Program-made: the position numbers and the translations under genes
The notes under the pieces: model-generated
Database searches by the model: none
What the model was told of the DNA's origin: nothing
Seen by the model: only the letters and a program-made list of their open reading frames with translations
NCBI GenBank assembly: GCA_964428185.1
Contig: CAYRXH010000029.1
Span: 1 to 28,986 of the forward strand
Direction: 5' to 3'
DNA: 28,986 bases
Source: CAYMAZ01 sp964428185
GTDB lineage: Bacteria > Bacteroidota > Bacteroidia > Bacteroidales > DTU049
In this document: piece by piece, positions 1-7,983 of the stretch
How positions within the stretch are numbered: position 1 is the stretch's first letter
Layout: each line of letters begins with the position of its first letter

Positions 1-173
1 TTTCAAAAGAAAAATTCCTAAAATATGTTTTATTAATATATATATTTATTCATTCTTATAAAAAAACATTATAAAAATCTATCTCACGTAAATTTTATTC
101 ATTGCAAAAGAGAAAAAGAAAAGTTTTGCGTATTGCAGCTTAAATTTTTTTTTCTTTATAACTACTATTGTTA

Positions 174-181
174 TAAATTTG
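174..181 (+). promoter_or_regulatory. Bacteroidota-type -7 promoter element
   Basis: TAAATTTG matches the Bacteroidetes sigma-ABfr -7 consensus TAnnTTTG. It lies 20 nt before the lipoprotein ATG at 202, implying a very short leader. No convincing -33 TTTG is visible. The preceding bases 1-173 are extremely AT-rich and show no coding or RNA feature that I can recognise. Confidence 0.55.
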
Positions 182-201
182 CGGCACAAAACTAATAAAA
201 C

Positions 202-750
202 ATGGATAAGCCAAAATACGAAACACTCAACATTCTCATTTTGCTGCTAACACTCATTATTACTTCATGTACTGGAATGAGACCGCTGAAAACCCAGTAT
301 TCTTATCTGAATAAAGTTCCTGTTTATTCTGAGAATTCATCTATAATTAAACAGGGTACGGAATCATATACATGCACAGAAGAAGCCAGTGACATGGTTC
401 TGCCTGATACTAATGATGTAACCAATGAATTATCAGCTGCCAATCAATCAGAGCAGCAGGTTTATTCAGAAAATATTACAAAACCCATTTCGGAAAAGCT
501 ACAGATTATTACAGGGGTTAAAATTCCTTTCAAAAAGTCAACTAGGCAGTTCAACAGTTTTACTGCATCTTCTCAGGTTGACAAACTTTCACCACAAGTG
601 GATCCATGGACTATAATTCTGTGGCTCTTGATTATTCTTTTAATTGCAGCCATACTTTCACTTCTCAGAATTGATCTGCTGACAATTCTAGGGCTTGTAG
701 TCCTCATTTTATTGATATTTTTATTAATTGGATATTTATCATATTATTGA
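202..750 (+). CDS. Small lipoprotein with two C-terminal membrane helices
   Basis: I do not recognise the family. The 182-residue product starts with a lipoprotein signal: a hydrophobic run at residues 10-20 ending in a lipobox ITSC with the lipidated Cys at 23. A polar, Ser/Thr/Gln-rich middle follows (about 25-135). The end consists of two closely spaced hydrophobic helices (about 138-157 and 161-180) made almost entirely of Leu/Ile. A protein with both a lipid anchor and a C-terminal hairpin would be tethered to a membrane at both ends. The gene has its own -7 box at 174 and is 68 nt upstream of atpB on the same strand, but atpB has a separate promoter-like sequence, so a role in ATP synthase is not implied. 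The start fits the promoter spacing and the signal peptide. Confidence 0.75.
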   Translation: MDKPKYETLNILILLLTLIITSCTGMRPLKTQYSYLNKVPVYSENSSIIKQGTESYTCTEEASDMVLPDTNDVTNELSAANQSEQQVYSENITKPISEKLQIITGVKIPFKKSTRQFNSFTASSQVDKLSPQVDPWTIILWLLIILLIAAILSLLRIDLLTILGLVVLILLIFLLIGYLSYY

Positions 751-760
751 TAAAGTTCGG

Positions 761-789
761 TTTGTATATTTAAAATTTTATGTAATTTG
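761..789 (+). promoter_or_regulatory. Probable promoter of the atpBEFHAG operon
   Basis: TTTG (761-764) and TAATTTG (783-789) are separated by 18 nt, close to the Bacteroidetes TTTG / TAnnTTTG architecture. The -7 box is one base shorter than consensus. The atpB ATG at 819 follows 29 nt later. Confidence 0.45.
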
Positions 790-818
790 CAGCACTTTTT
801 GACACAATTCCATACATA

Positions 819-1949
819 ATGACATTATTCAGTAAAAAATACACAATCAGGCTGTTAGCAATTATTGTCATTAATATGCTCTTCATTTTTCCTTCAAATG
901 TTTTAGCATCCGGCGAGGAAAAACACGAAGAAAAGTTTAACGCAGGAGATATGATCATTGACCACATAGTTGATTCATACGAATGGCACATAGCCCAGAT
1001 AGGAGAAACACACATTTCCATTTATCTTCCTGTCATCCTGTTTTACGAAGGAGAGCTGATGATATTCAGTTCAAAGAATTTTCATCACGGACACAGCAGC
1101 TATCGTGGGTTTAAAATTGAGACCGAAGGTATGAAAAAGGGGAAAGTGGTGAAAGTATTGGATGACGGGATAACAACTGACCCCGAAGCCTCGTTTCTTC
1201 TTGATATTTCAATAACCAAGAACGTCTTGGGAATATTTTTTACTACAATTCTGGTTCTGTTTGTATTCCTAAAAGTTGCAAAAAGTTATAAAAAGAACCC
1301 TGTATCGGCCCCCAAAGGCTTACAATCTGCAATGGAATTTATTCTGATTTTCATCAGAGATGAAGTTATAAAACCGGCCATCGGAGCAAAGCACTATATG
1401 AAATTTTCACCATTTCTCCTCACCATTTTCTTTTTTATCTTTTTTGCCAATCTGATCGGATTGATTCCCTTTTTCCCTGGTGGGGCCAATGTTACTGGCA
1501 ATATAGCTGTAACTGCAACATTGGCATTGTTTACCTTCTTTACAATGCTGATTTCAGGAAAAAAAGATTTCTACAAGCATATATACAATACACCTGGTGT
1601 GCCCTGGTATATGAAAATCCCAATCCCCATCATGCCTGCAGTTGAAATTCTTGGGCTTTTCACCAAACCATTTGTATTGATGATTCGACTTTTTGCCAAT
1701 ATAACTGCAGGTCATATTGTAGCGTTGGGGTTTATAGCTCTTATTTTTATTTTTTCTGAGATGTCAGTTGCTGTTGGCATAGCCGTTACACCATTGTCTG
1801 TATTTTTCTATATTTTCATCGGATTGCTTGAATTGCTTGTTGCATTTATTCAGGCTTATGTTTTCACACTCCTTTCAGCTCTTTATTTTGGAATGGCTGT
1901 TGAAGAGCATCATCACGAAGAGCATCATCACGAAGAAGCACATTCATAA
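819..1949 (+). CDS. atpB: F-type ATP synthase subunit a
   Basis: Membrane stator subunit of the Fo motor that forms the proton half-channels against the c-ring. The 376-residue protein is longer than the roughly 270 of E. coli because it begins with a cleavable-looking signal peptide (residues 1-30) and a charged domain before the first core helix at about 135. The essential Arg is R290 in the RLFANITAGH motif. The residue matching E. coli E219 is H299 and the one matching H245 is E338, the reciprocal swap known in mitochondria and many bacteria. The C-terminus is His/Glu-rich: two exact 15-bp copies (1902-1916, 1917-1931) encode EEHHH twice. It is the first gene of the operon, 34 nt before atpE. 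Confidence 0.97.
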   Translation: MTLFSKKYTIRLLAIIVINMLFIFPSNVLASGEEKHEEKFNAGDMIIDHIVDSYEWHIAQIGETHISIYLPVILFYEGELMIFSSKNFHHGHSSYRGFKIETEGMKKGKVVKVLDDGITTDPEASFLLDISITKNVLGIFFTTILVLFVFLKVAKSYKKNPVSAPKGLQSAMEFILIFIRDEVIKPAIGAKHYMKFSPFLLTIFFFIFFANLIGLIPFFPGGANVTGNIAVTATLALFTFFTMLISGKKDFYKHIYNTPGVPWYMKIPIPIMPAVEILGLFTKPFVLMIRLFANITAGHIVALGFIALIFIFSEMSVAVGIAVTPLSVFFYIFIGLLELLVAFIQAYVFTLLSALYFGMAVEEHHHEEHHHEEAHS

Positions 1950-1983
1950 CACAAAATAATTGTTAACTAAAAACTAAAAAACC

Positions 1984-2244
1984 ATGTCAGTATTATCAGT
2001 TATTCTTGAAGCCGCATCAAATTTAAAACCCATCGCACAGGTGGGCGCAGCATTGGGTGCAGCCATTACAACAATTGCAGCATCAATGGGTATCGGAACA
2101 ATCGGAAAAAGTGCACTAGAGTCCATTGCACGACAACCCGAAGTAACCGGAGACATCCGATCAAACATGATTGTTGCTGCAGCCCTTATTGAAGGTGTTT
2201 GCTTCTTTGCAATCGTTGTTTGTCTGCTTATATTATTTGTATAA
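1984..2244 (+). CDS. atpE: F-type ATP synthase subunit c
   Basis: Rotor-ring proteolipid of 86 residues, two membrane helices joined by the polar loop ARQPE (49-53). The ion-binding carboxylate is E70 in helix 2. By hand alignment with the Ilyobacter tartaricus c subunit, the Na+ ligands Q32 and S66 correspond to I37 and G71 here. The Na+ signature is therefore absent and proton coupling is inferred. The gap to atpF is 87 nt and contains a strong hairpin, unlike the tight spacing in the rest of the operon. Confidence 0.97.
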   Translation: MSVLSVILEAASNLKPIAQVGAALGAAITTIAASMGIGTIGKSALESIARQPEVTGDIRSNMIVAAALIEGVCFFAIVVCLLILFV

Positions 2245-2267
2245 AAATAGTTTGATATTTCAGGAAT

Positions 2268-2295
2268 GATGTTTCAGGTTCAGTCCTGAAACATC
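2268..2295 (+). promoter_or_regulatory. Intercistronic hairpin between atpE and atpF
   Basis: GATGTTTCAGG (2268-2278) and CCTGAAACATC (2285-2295) form a perfect 11-bp stem with a 6-nt loop. The bases after it are only moderately T-rich (TTATC), so it is not a classical strong terminator. Its place immediately after the gene for the most abundant subunit suggests an mRNA-stabilising or partially terminating element that raises c relative to b and the F1 subunits. That function is inferred. Confidence 0.7.
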
Positions 2296-2331
2296 TTATC
2301 TGTATATCATTGAATACAAAATCGAAAGAAT

Positions 2332-2826
2332 ATGGAACTGATTTATCCCGGACTCGGACTCATTTTCTGGATGACCTTGTCATTTTTGCTGTTATTATTC
2401 ATTCTTAAAAAATTTGCATGGAAACCAATCCTGTCGTTGCTTCATGAAAGAGAACGCAAAATTGATGAGGCATTACATGCTGCAGATAAAGCCAGAGAAG
2501 ATATGAAACAACTACAGGTTGACAATGAGAAGTTGCTGAGAGATGCCAAAGTAGAGCGAGAGAAGATTGTTGCCGAAGCTCGTCAGATGAAAGAGAAAAT
2601 TCTGGACGAAGCCAGGCAGAAAGGGAGCGAAGAAGCCCAACGCATGATTGAAGCTGCCCGCGAAGCGATAAAATATGAAAAAATGGCCGCCATCACTGAG
2701 TTGAAAAACCAGATTGCATTGCTTTCGATTGATATTGCAGAAAAAGTACTGAATGAAGAAATGACAGTTTCTGCAAAACAAAAACAACTGATCAACAATC
2801 TGCTTGACGAAATTAATTTTAATTAA
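2332..2826 (+). CDS. atpF: F-type ATP synthase subunit b
   Basis: Peripheral stalk subunit of 164 residues. One N-terminal membrane helix (about 5-25) is followed by a long charged helix (about 35-130) rich in Glu, Lys, Arg and Ala that forms the stalk coiled coil. The region near FAWKPI (28-33) is the usual membrane-exit segment of b subunits. Only one b-type gene is present, so a b homodimer is expected rather than b/b' pairs. The gene ends 9 nt before atpH. Confidence 0.95.
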   Translation: MELIYPGLGLIFWMTLSFLLLLFILKKFAWKPILSLLHERERKIDEALHAADKAREDMKQLQVDNEKLLRDAKVEREKIVAEARQMKEKILDEARQKGSEEAQRMIEAAREAIKYEKMAAITELKNQIALLSIDIAEKVLNEEMTVSAKQKQLINNLLDEINFN

Positions 2827-2835
2827 TAATCATCC

Positions 2836-3402
2836 ATGGCAAATCTGAAAAATATCAGAGTATCAGCACGATATGCAAAGGCCTTGTTTGATCTGGCTCT
2901 TGAGTACAACCTTCTCAGGGATATCAAAAATGACATGGAATTTGTCACTGAAACGGTTGAATCATCCAGAGATCTGCTTCTGGTGTTTCGCAGCCCCCTT
3001 GTCAATGTTGGGAAAAAAATTAGTATTCTTAATTCATTGTTTCAAAAATCCGTCACCGATCTTACTCTGAAATTCCTTGTACTGATAACCAGAAAAGGTC
3101 GGATTGTATGTCTTGACGAAATTGCCAATACGTATCTAAAAATGTATAAAAAACATTTGAATATTACTACAGTCAACATACAATCAGCCACCTCGCTTGA
3201 TTCTGCCACAAAAGAAAAAATCAAGACTCTTATGTCTTCGCATACAGGTACTACTATAGACCTCAAGTCAAGCGTTAACCCTCAATTGATTGGGGGATTC
3301 AGACTTCTTTTTGAAGATTATATGTATGATGCAAGCCTGAAACAAAGATTTGTACGGATGAAAAAAGAATTTGAGAAAAATATTTACGAAAGGAAATTTT
3401 AA
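2836..3402 (+). CDS. atpH: F-type ATP synthase subunit delta
   Basis: Delta (OSCP-like) subunit of 188 residues, connecting the b stalk to the top of the F1 head. The N-terminal helical domain opens with the family-typical ARYAKALFDLA (11-21). The C-terminal domain carries the conserved GGFRLLFEDYMYDASL segment (about 153-168). The length is normal for the family. It is followed 19 nt later by atpA. Confidence 0.95.
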   Translation: MANLKNIRVSARYAKALFDLALEYNLLRDIKNDMEFVTETVESSRDLLLVFRSPLVNVGKKISILNSLFQKSVTDLTLKFLVLITRKGRIVCLDEIANTYLKMYKKHLNITTVNIQSATSLDSATKEKIKTLMSSHTGTTIDLKSSVNPQLIGGFRLLFEDYMYDASLKQRFVRMKKEFEKNIYERKF

Positions 3403-3421
3403 AAATAAACCACATAATCAC

Positions 3422-5005
3422 ATGGCTGAAATAAAACCCGCAGAAGTATCTGCTATCTTAAGAAAACAGTTAACAAGCATGGAGCTTGACTCCAACATTG
3501 AGGAAACAGGAACCGTGCTTCAGGTTGGTGACGGCATCGCACGTATTTACGGTCTGAAAAATGTTGCATCAGGAGAAATGATTGACTTTGATAAATCAGG
3601 AGTTCGTGGTATAGTTCTTAATCTTGAAGAAGATAATGTTGGTGTTGTGTTGCTTGGTGATTCCATAGATATTAAGGAGGGCGATCTGGTAAAACGCACA
3701 AGACGTATTGCTTCAATTGACGTTGGCGAAGGCATGCTGGGTCGTGTGGTCAATACCATCGGTGAACCTATTGACGGAAAAGGACCTTTAAGCGGACAGT
3801 TATATGAGATGCCTCTTGAGCGGAAAGCTCCCGGTGTTATTTACAGGCAACCTGTGAAAGAACCTCTACAAACCGGGATCAAAGCTATTGATGCCATGAT
3901 TCCCATCGGAAGAGGACAGAGAGAGTTGATCATCGGTGACCGTCAAACCGGAAAAACTGCCATTGCTCTCGATACGATCATTAATCAGAAAGAATTTTAT
4001 GACAGAGGAGAGCCGGTCATTTGTATTTATGTAGCAACCGGTCAAAAAGGAAGTACTGTTGCACAGATTGTTAAAGCCCTTGAAGAAAAGGGAGCACTTG
4101 CATACACAGTTATAGTTTCAGCAACAGCTTCAGACCCGGCTGCACTCCAGTTTTATGCACCCTATGCGGGTGCTGCCATCGGCGAATTTTTTAGAGATAC
4201 GGGCAGACATGCATTGTGTATTTATGATGACCTTTCAAAGCAGGCAGTTGCCTATCGCGAAGTATCTCTGCTCCTGAGACGCCCTCCCGGACGCGAAGCA
4301 TACCCTGGTGATGTTTTCTATTTGCATTCACGTCTTCTTGAAAGAGCAGCAAAAATTATTGAATCTGATGAGGTAGCTCAAATGATGAACGATATTCCGC
4401 CAAGCATCAAAGATCTGGTCAAAGGCGGCGGATCACTCACTGCTTTACCTGTTATTGAAACGCAGGCTGGTGACGTTTCTGCATATATTCCTACCAATGT
4501 TATTTCTATTACTGATGGTCAGATTTTTCTTGAATCAGGTCTTTTCAATGCAGGAATCAGACCAGCCATCAATGTCGGTATCTCCGTATCCCGTGTGGGA
4601 GGAAATGCGCAAATCAAATCGATGAAGAAGGTGGCCGGAACCCTAAAACTTGATCAGGCACAATATAGGGAACTTGAAGCCTTTTCAAAATTTGGATCTG
4701 ATCTGGATGCTGCAACCAAAGCGGTGCTTGACAAAGGGTCTCGCAATGTTGAAATTCTTAAACAACCACAATATTCACCCATGCCGGTTGAAAAACAGAT
4801 TGCCATCATTTATTGTGGAACCAAAGGGCTGTTGGCAAAACTTCCTCTGCACAAAGTGTCCGAATTTGAAACACAGTTTCTCTATAAACTTGAAACCCAA
4901 AGATCTGATATCCTCAATGCTCTCCGAAAAGGGGACCTTGTGGATGAACATATTAGATCAATTGAAGAAATGGCAGCAGACTTAGTTAATCAAATGATTG
5001 TGTAA
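3422..5005 (+). CDS. atpA: F-type ATP synthase subunit alpha
   Basis: Non-catalytic nucleotide-binding subunit of the F1 hexamer, 527 residues. The P-loop is GDRQTGKT (172-179) and the family signature with the arginine finger appears in SVSRVGGNAQ. The start at ATG 3422 (MAEIKPAEVS) is preferred over the in-frame ATG at 3371. The upstream start would overlap the end of atpH and add 17 residues that are not typical of alpha subunits. The catalytic beta subunit is not encoded in this window, so the alpha3beta3 hexamer needs an atpD located elsewhere. Confidence 0.97.
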   Translation: MAEIKPAEVSAILRKQLTSMELDSNIEETGTVLQVGDGIARIYGLKNVASGEMIDFDKSGVRGIVLNLEEDNVGVVLLGDSIDIKEGDLVKRTRRIASIDVGEGMLGRVVNTIGEPIDGKGPLSGQLYEMPLERKAPGVIYRQPVKEPLQTGIKAIDAMIPIGRGQRELIIGDRQTGKTAIALDTIINQKEFYDRGEPVICIYVATGQKGSTVAQIVKALEEKGALAYTVIVSATASDPAALQFYAPYAGAAIGEFFRDTGRHALCIYDDLSKQAVAYREVSLLLRRPPGREAYPGDVFYLHSRLLERAAKIIESDEVAQMMNDIPPSIKDLVKGGGSLTALPVIETQAGDVSAYIPTNVISITDGQIFLESGLFNAGIRPAINVGISVSRVGGNAQIKSMKKVAGTLKLDQAQYRELEAFSKFGSDLDAATKAVLDKGSRNVEILKQPQYSPMPVEKQIAIIYCGTKGLLAKLPLHKVSEFETQFLYKLETQRSDILNALRKGDLVDEHIRSIEEMAADLVNQMIV

Positions 5006-5027
5006 TTCAGTAACCTAAAGAAAAATC

Positions 5028-5912
5028 ATGCCCAGTTTAAAAGAAGTTCGTATCAGAATTGCATCTGTCAACTCTACTAAACAGATCACTTCTGCCATGA
5101 AAATGGTTTCTGCTTCCAAACTCAGACGAGCTCAGGAAAGGATTCTCGGACTCAGACCTTATTACCGTGAATTGAAATCACTGGTTCATCAGGTCATTTT
5201 TGATATTCCTTTTGATATCCGGTCTCCTTTCTTTGAAAAACGATCAGGAGGCAGGTGTCTTTTTGTTGTGATGTCTTCAAATCGCGGTTTATGCGGAGTA
5301 TTCAATTCAAATGTGCAGAAATATACTGTGCAACTTCAGGAACAGAATGAATTCAGAAGTTATGCCTCTGAAAACAAACTCGATTATTACGTTTTCGGCA
5401 AAAGAATAGGTGATTTTCTCAGAAAAAAACAATGCAATATCATCGAAAGACATGATGAAATTATCGAGAAACCTCTCACCGAAAATGTTTTCACACTTGC
5501 TGAGGAAATACTCAATCGCTATGAAAATGGAGTATGGGATGAAGTATATCTCATTTACAACAATTTTAAAAATCCCGCAATGCAGGAAGTAACTCATGAA
5601 AAACTTCTTCCTCTTGATATGCCGGATATTCCTCAAGAATATTTTTATCCTGAAATTGGCTTTATCTATCAACCTGACAATCAATCTATTGTCGAAGGAT
5701 TAATTTCTGATTTTTTGAAAGCCTCCATCCTTAAGGCAATATTGGAGACATCTGCCGGTGAACATGGTGCCCGTATGACAGCTATGCACAAAGCAACTGA
5801 CAATGCGACAGAACTTCTCAAAGACCTGAGACTGACATACAATAAAGCACGTCAGGCAGCAATTACGAAGGAAATCATTGAAATTGTAAGCGGAGCTAAT
5901 GCCCTTGAATAA
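5028..5912 (+). CDS. atpG: F-type ATP synthase subunit gamma
   Basis: Central rotary shaft of F1, 294 residues. Both coiled-coil ends are clear: the N-terminal KQITSAMKMVSASKLRRAQ (18-36) and the C-terminal helix ending in KEIIEIVSGANALE. The variable globular middle is of normal size. It is the last gene of the cluster; atpD (beta) and atpC (epsilon) do not follow. A weak hairpin at 5911-5934 overlaps the stop codon. Confidence 0.96.
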   Translation: MPSLKEVRIRIASVNSTKQITSAMKMVSASKLRRAQERILGLRPYYRELKSLVHQVIFDIPFDIRSPFFEKRSGGRCLFVVMSSNRGLCGVFNSNVQKYTVQLQEQNEFRSYASENKLDYYVFGKRIGDFLRKKQCNIIERHDEIIEKPLTENVFTLAEEILNRYENGVWDEVYLIYNNFKNPAMQEVTHEKLLPLDMPDIPQEYFYPEIGFIYQPDNQSIVEGLISDFLKASILKAILETSAGEHGARMTAMHKATDNATELLKDLRLTYNKARQAAITKEIIEIVSGANALE

Positions 5913-5934
5913 TCTGCAATACTGACAGATTTTT
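5911..5934 (+). terminator. Weak terminator-like hairpin after atpG
   Basis: AATCTG (5911-5916) pairs with CAGATT (5926-5931) across a 9-nt loop and is followed by a short T-run. With only 6 bp, mostly AT, it is at best a leaky terminator between the ATP synthase operon and the ferritin gene. Confidence 0.25.
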
Positions 5935-5996
5935 CATTGGAATGTTTTTTGATAGTCAAGGTCGTCTTTTACTATACTATGTAAAAAAAATTAAAA

Positions 5997-6004
5997 AAAG
6001 GAGG
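5997..6004 (+). promoter_or_regulatory. Canonical Shine-Dalgarno sequence of ferritin gene
   Basis: AAAGGAGG lies 5 nt before the ATG at 6010 in an otherwise A-rich leader. It is fully complementary to the standard anti-Shine-Dalgarno end of 16S rRNA. Most other starts in this window have A-rich or CA-rich leaders without such a site, so this one is exceptional here. Confidence 0.75.
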
Positions 6005-6009
6005 AAATT

Positions 6010-6522
6010 ATGTTATCTTCAAAAATAGAAAAAGCATTTAATGAACAAATCAATGCAGAAATGTATTCTGCATATTTATATTTGTCTATGGCCGCTTACT
6101 TTGAGGGCAAAAACCTGCCTGGTTTTGCAAATTGGATGCATGTTCAGTTTAAAGAAGAATGGGCACATGCCATGAAATTTTTCAATTTTGTTGTTGAACG
6201 TGGTGGAAGAGTGAAATTGGATGCTATTAAAAAACCAAAATCCGATTGGAAAAACGCTGTTGATGTTTTTAATGAAACCCTTGAGCATGAAAAACACGTT
6301 ACTTCACTGATTCACAATCTAATGAATCTGGCACATCAGGAAAAGGATTATGCCAGTGTAAGTATGCTTCAGTGGTTTATTGATGAACAAGTTGAAGAAG
6401 AATCCTCGGCAAGTGCACTTCTTGAAAAATTAAAAATGATTGAAGGCAAAGGCGTCGGAATGTTTATGATTGATAATGAACTTGCTGCCCGTGTATTTGT
6501 TGACCCAAACCAACAGGCATAA
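6010..6522 (+). CDS. ftnA: Non-heme ferritin (FtnA type)
   Basis: Iron-storage protein of 170 residues that would assemble as a cytosolic 24-mer and oxidise Fe2+ at a di-iron centre. All ferroxidase ligands occur at the same positions as in E. coli FtnA: E17, E50, H53, E94, Q127 and E130. The third iron site residues E49, E126 and E129 are also present, so it should be catalytically competent. It is preceded by a strong Shine-Dalgarno sequence and followed at once by a GC-rich terminator, so it is probably a single-gene unit or the tail of ATP synthase read-through. No Fur box or -7 box is convincing in the 97-nt upstream gap. Confidence 0.96.
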   Translation: MLSSKIEKAFNEQINAEMYSAYLYLSMAAYFEGKNLPGFANWMHVQFKEEWAHAMKFFNFVVERGGRVKLDAIKKPKSDWKNAVDVFNETLEHEKHVTSLIHNLMNLAHQEKDYASVSMLQWFIDEQVEEESSASALLEKLKMIEGKGVGMFMIDNELAARVFVDPNQQA

Positions 6523-6541
6523 TACATTTTAGCCAGTATTG

Positions 6542-6569
6542 AAAAAACCGGGGCGCCCCGGTTTTTTTT
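6542..6569 (+). terminator. Rho-independent terminator after ferritin
   Basis: A 14-nt perfect palindrome CCGGGGCGCCCCGG (6548-6561) is flanked by A6 on the left and T8 on the right. This gives a GC-rich stem with a U-tract. The structure is symmetric enough to work in both directions. It is the most GC-rich patch in this stretch. Confidence 0.92.
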
Positions 6570-6592
6570 ATTTCCAAAACAGGAATTCTTAG

Positions 6593-6600
6593 TAATTTTG
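6593..6600 (+). promoter_or_regulatory. -7 promoter element of the kinase-regulator operon
   Basis: TAATTTTG matches TAnnTTTG and sits 18 nt before the kinase ATG at 6619, directly downstream of the ferritin terminator. The -33 region has only a weak TTTC at 6571-6574. Confidence 0.55.
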
Positions 6601-6618
6601 TTCTGAAGCACATTAACC

Positions 6619-7983
6619 ATGCCCAATCTCATAAAAAGAAAATCTCTGGTATTTCTGATCGCAGCAATCTGGGGTTCATTTGCACTCGTTTCAATCTCTC
6701 TGCTAGTCAGAATTCAGTCGTCAGATGCTTTGACAGATAACTTCACAAACTCACTTCTGATTGCAACACTAATTCTCCCATTAACAGCATTTTTGCTTAT
6801 TGTGCAACAGAATAAAAAATCAAAGAATGAGCTGATCAGTTATATAAACACACTATTGAATAATACTACTGTTATCCCGCCGGCTGATTTTAAGGATGAA
6901 CAGATTCGAAATATCCTTGAGAAGATTTCATTCAACGTCCAGTTATGCCGCAAACTCAATTCTGAAGTGACTGAGCGTGATATCTTCAGAAAGGGCTATT
7001 TTAACACCATGATCAACGGTCTGATTGTGCATGATAAGATGAAAATTTATGAAGTGAACAGAGCATTCTGTGAAATGACATCATATTCAGAAGAAGAAAT
7101 TAAAACATTGACCCTTGACCGGATTATCATTCCACATGAGTCAATCACCGCAGGACTGAAAGAAAATTCTTCACGATTATATTACAGAAGCACATGTTTT
7201 CCGAAAAACAAAGGAAAATTTCCGGTTGATATTCAAATGTCATGGCTGAACATCAATCAACAGAATCTTCAGATTTCAATCCTTCGTGATCTTCGGGAAA
7301 AGAGAAAAATTGAGGAAGAGCTTCAGTCAGAAAGAGCACGTCGTACCCAAGCAATTTTTGATGGGCAGGAAATGGAAAGAAAAAGACTGGCAAAGGAAAT
7401 CCATGACGGGCTTGGACAATCCCTGATTGCCATCAGACTTCTTATTGAGGGAAAGATTGCTGGCTCAACTGAAGTCAACAAAGAAGCTCTCGAAAAAATC
7501 AGGGGGCTCATTGACAGTACAATTGCAGATGCACGTATGATGTCAAACAACCTTATGCCATCTGTATTACATGAATTTGGTTTTGCGACTGCACTCAGAC
7601 AATTATGTGATCATGTCAGACAAAGCTCTAAACTGGCAGTACACTATGATGTTGAATGTTCGAAGTTTATGCTTAGTTCCGTTCAAACAGTATATCTGTT
7701 CCGTATTGCACAGGAAGCTGTAAATAATATTCTGAAACATTCGAAAGCAACAGAAATGAAAGTGTTGATTTTTCAGACAGAAAATCAACTCTCTTTGATA
7801 ATATCTGATAACGGGTCAGGGATGGATTCTGAAAAGATGAATAATAATTCAGGAAATGGCTTGTTTAACATTAAAGAAAGGGTGCAGTTACTTCAAGGGG
7901 AGTTTAACTTTTATTCAACTCCCGAAAAAGGCACTGAATTGCAAATAAAAATACCAAACTGGAGGTTGGTTAACCATGAATAA
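6619..7983 (+). CDS. PAS-domain sensor histidine kinase (NarX/DegS type)
   Basis: Membrane sensor kinase of 454 residues. Two membrane helices (about 10-31 and 43-63) enclose a very short loop, so there is no sizeable external sensor. A PAS domain follows (about 120-225), then a HisKA_3 dimerisation domain with the phospho-acceptor H262 in KEIHDGLGQ. The C-terminal ATPase domain has an N-box at 366-371 (EAVNNI), DNGSGMD (397-403) and GNGLFNIKERV (412-422). The input is probably cytoplasmic or membrane-associated and read by PAS; the ligand cannot be told. Its stop overlaps the regulator start by 8 nt (ATGAATAA, 7976-7983), indicating translational coupling. Confidence 0.92.
   Translation: MPNLIKRKSLVFLIAAIWGSFALVSISLLVRIQSSDALTDNFTNSLLIATLILPLTAFLLIVQQNKKSKNELISYINTLLNNTTVIPPADFKDEQIRNILEKISFNVQLCRKLNSEVTERDIFRKGYFNTMINGLIVHDKMKIYEVNRAFCEMTSYSEEEIKTLTLDRIIIPHESITAGLKENSSRLYYRSTCFPKNKGKFPVDIQMSWLNINQQNLQISILRDLREKRKIEEELQSERARRTQAIFDGQEMERKRLAKEIHDGLGQSLIAIRLLIEGKIAGSTEVNKEALEKIRGLIDSTIADARMMSNNLMPSVLHEFGFATALRQLCDHVRQSSKLAVHYDVECSKFMLSSVQTVYLFRIAQEAVNNILKHSKATEMKVLIFQTENQLSLIISDNGSGMDSEKMNNNSGNGLFNIKERVQLLQGEFNFYSTPEKGTELQIKIPNWRLVNHE

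Noticed and set aside
3371..3421. Upstream ATG for atpA inside the end of atpH
   Set aside because: It would add 17 atypical residues and overlap atpH; the ATG at 3422 gives the usual alpha-subunit start.
5941..5996. Fur box or promoter before ferritin
   Set aside because: The stretch has AT-rich runs and TACTATACTATG but no convincing TAnnTTTG box or Fur-like palindrome.
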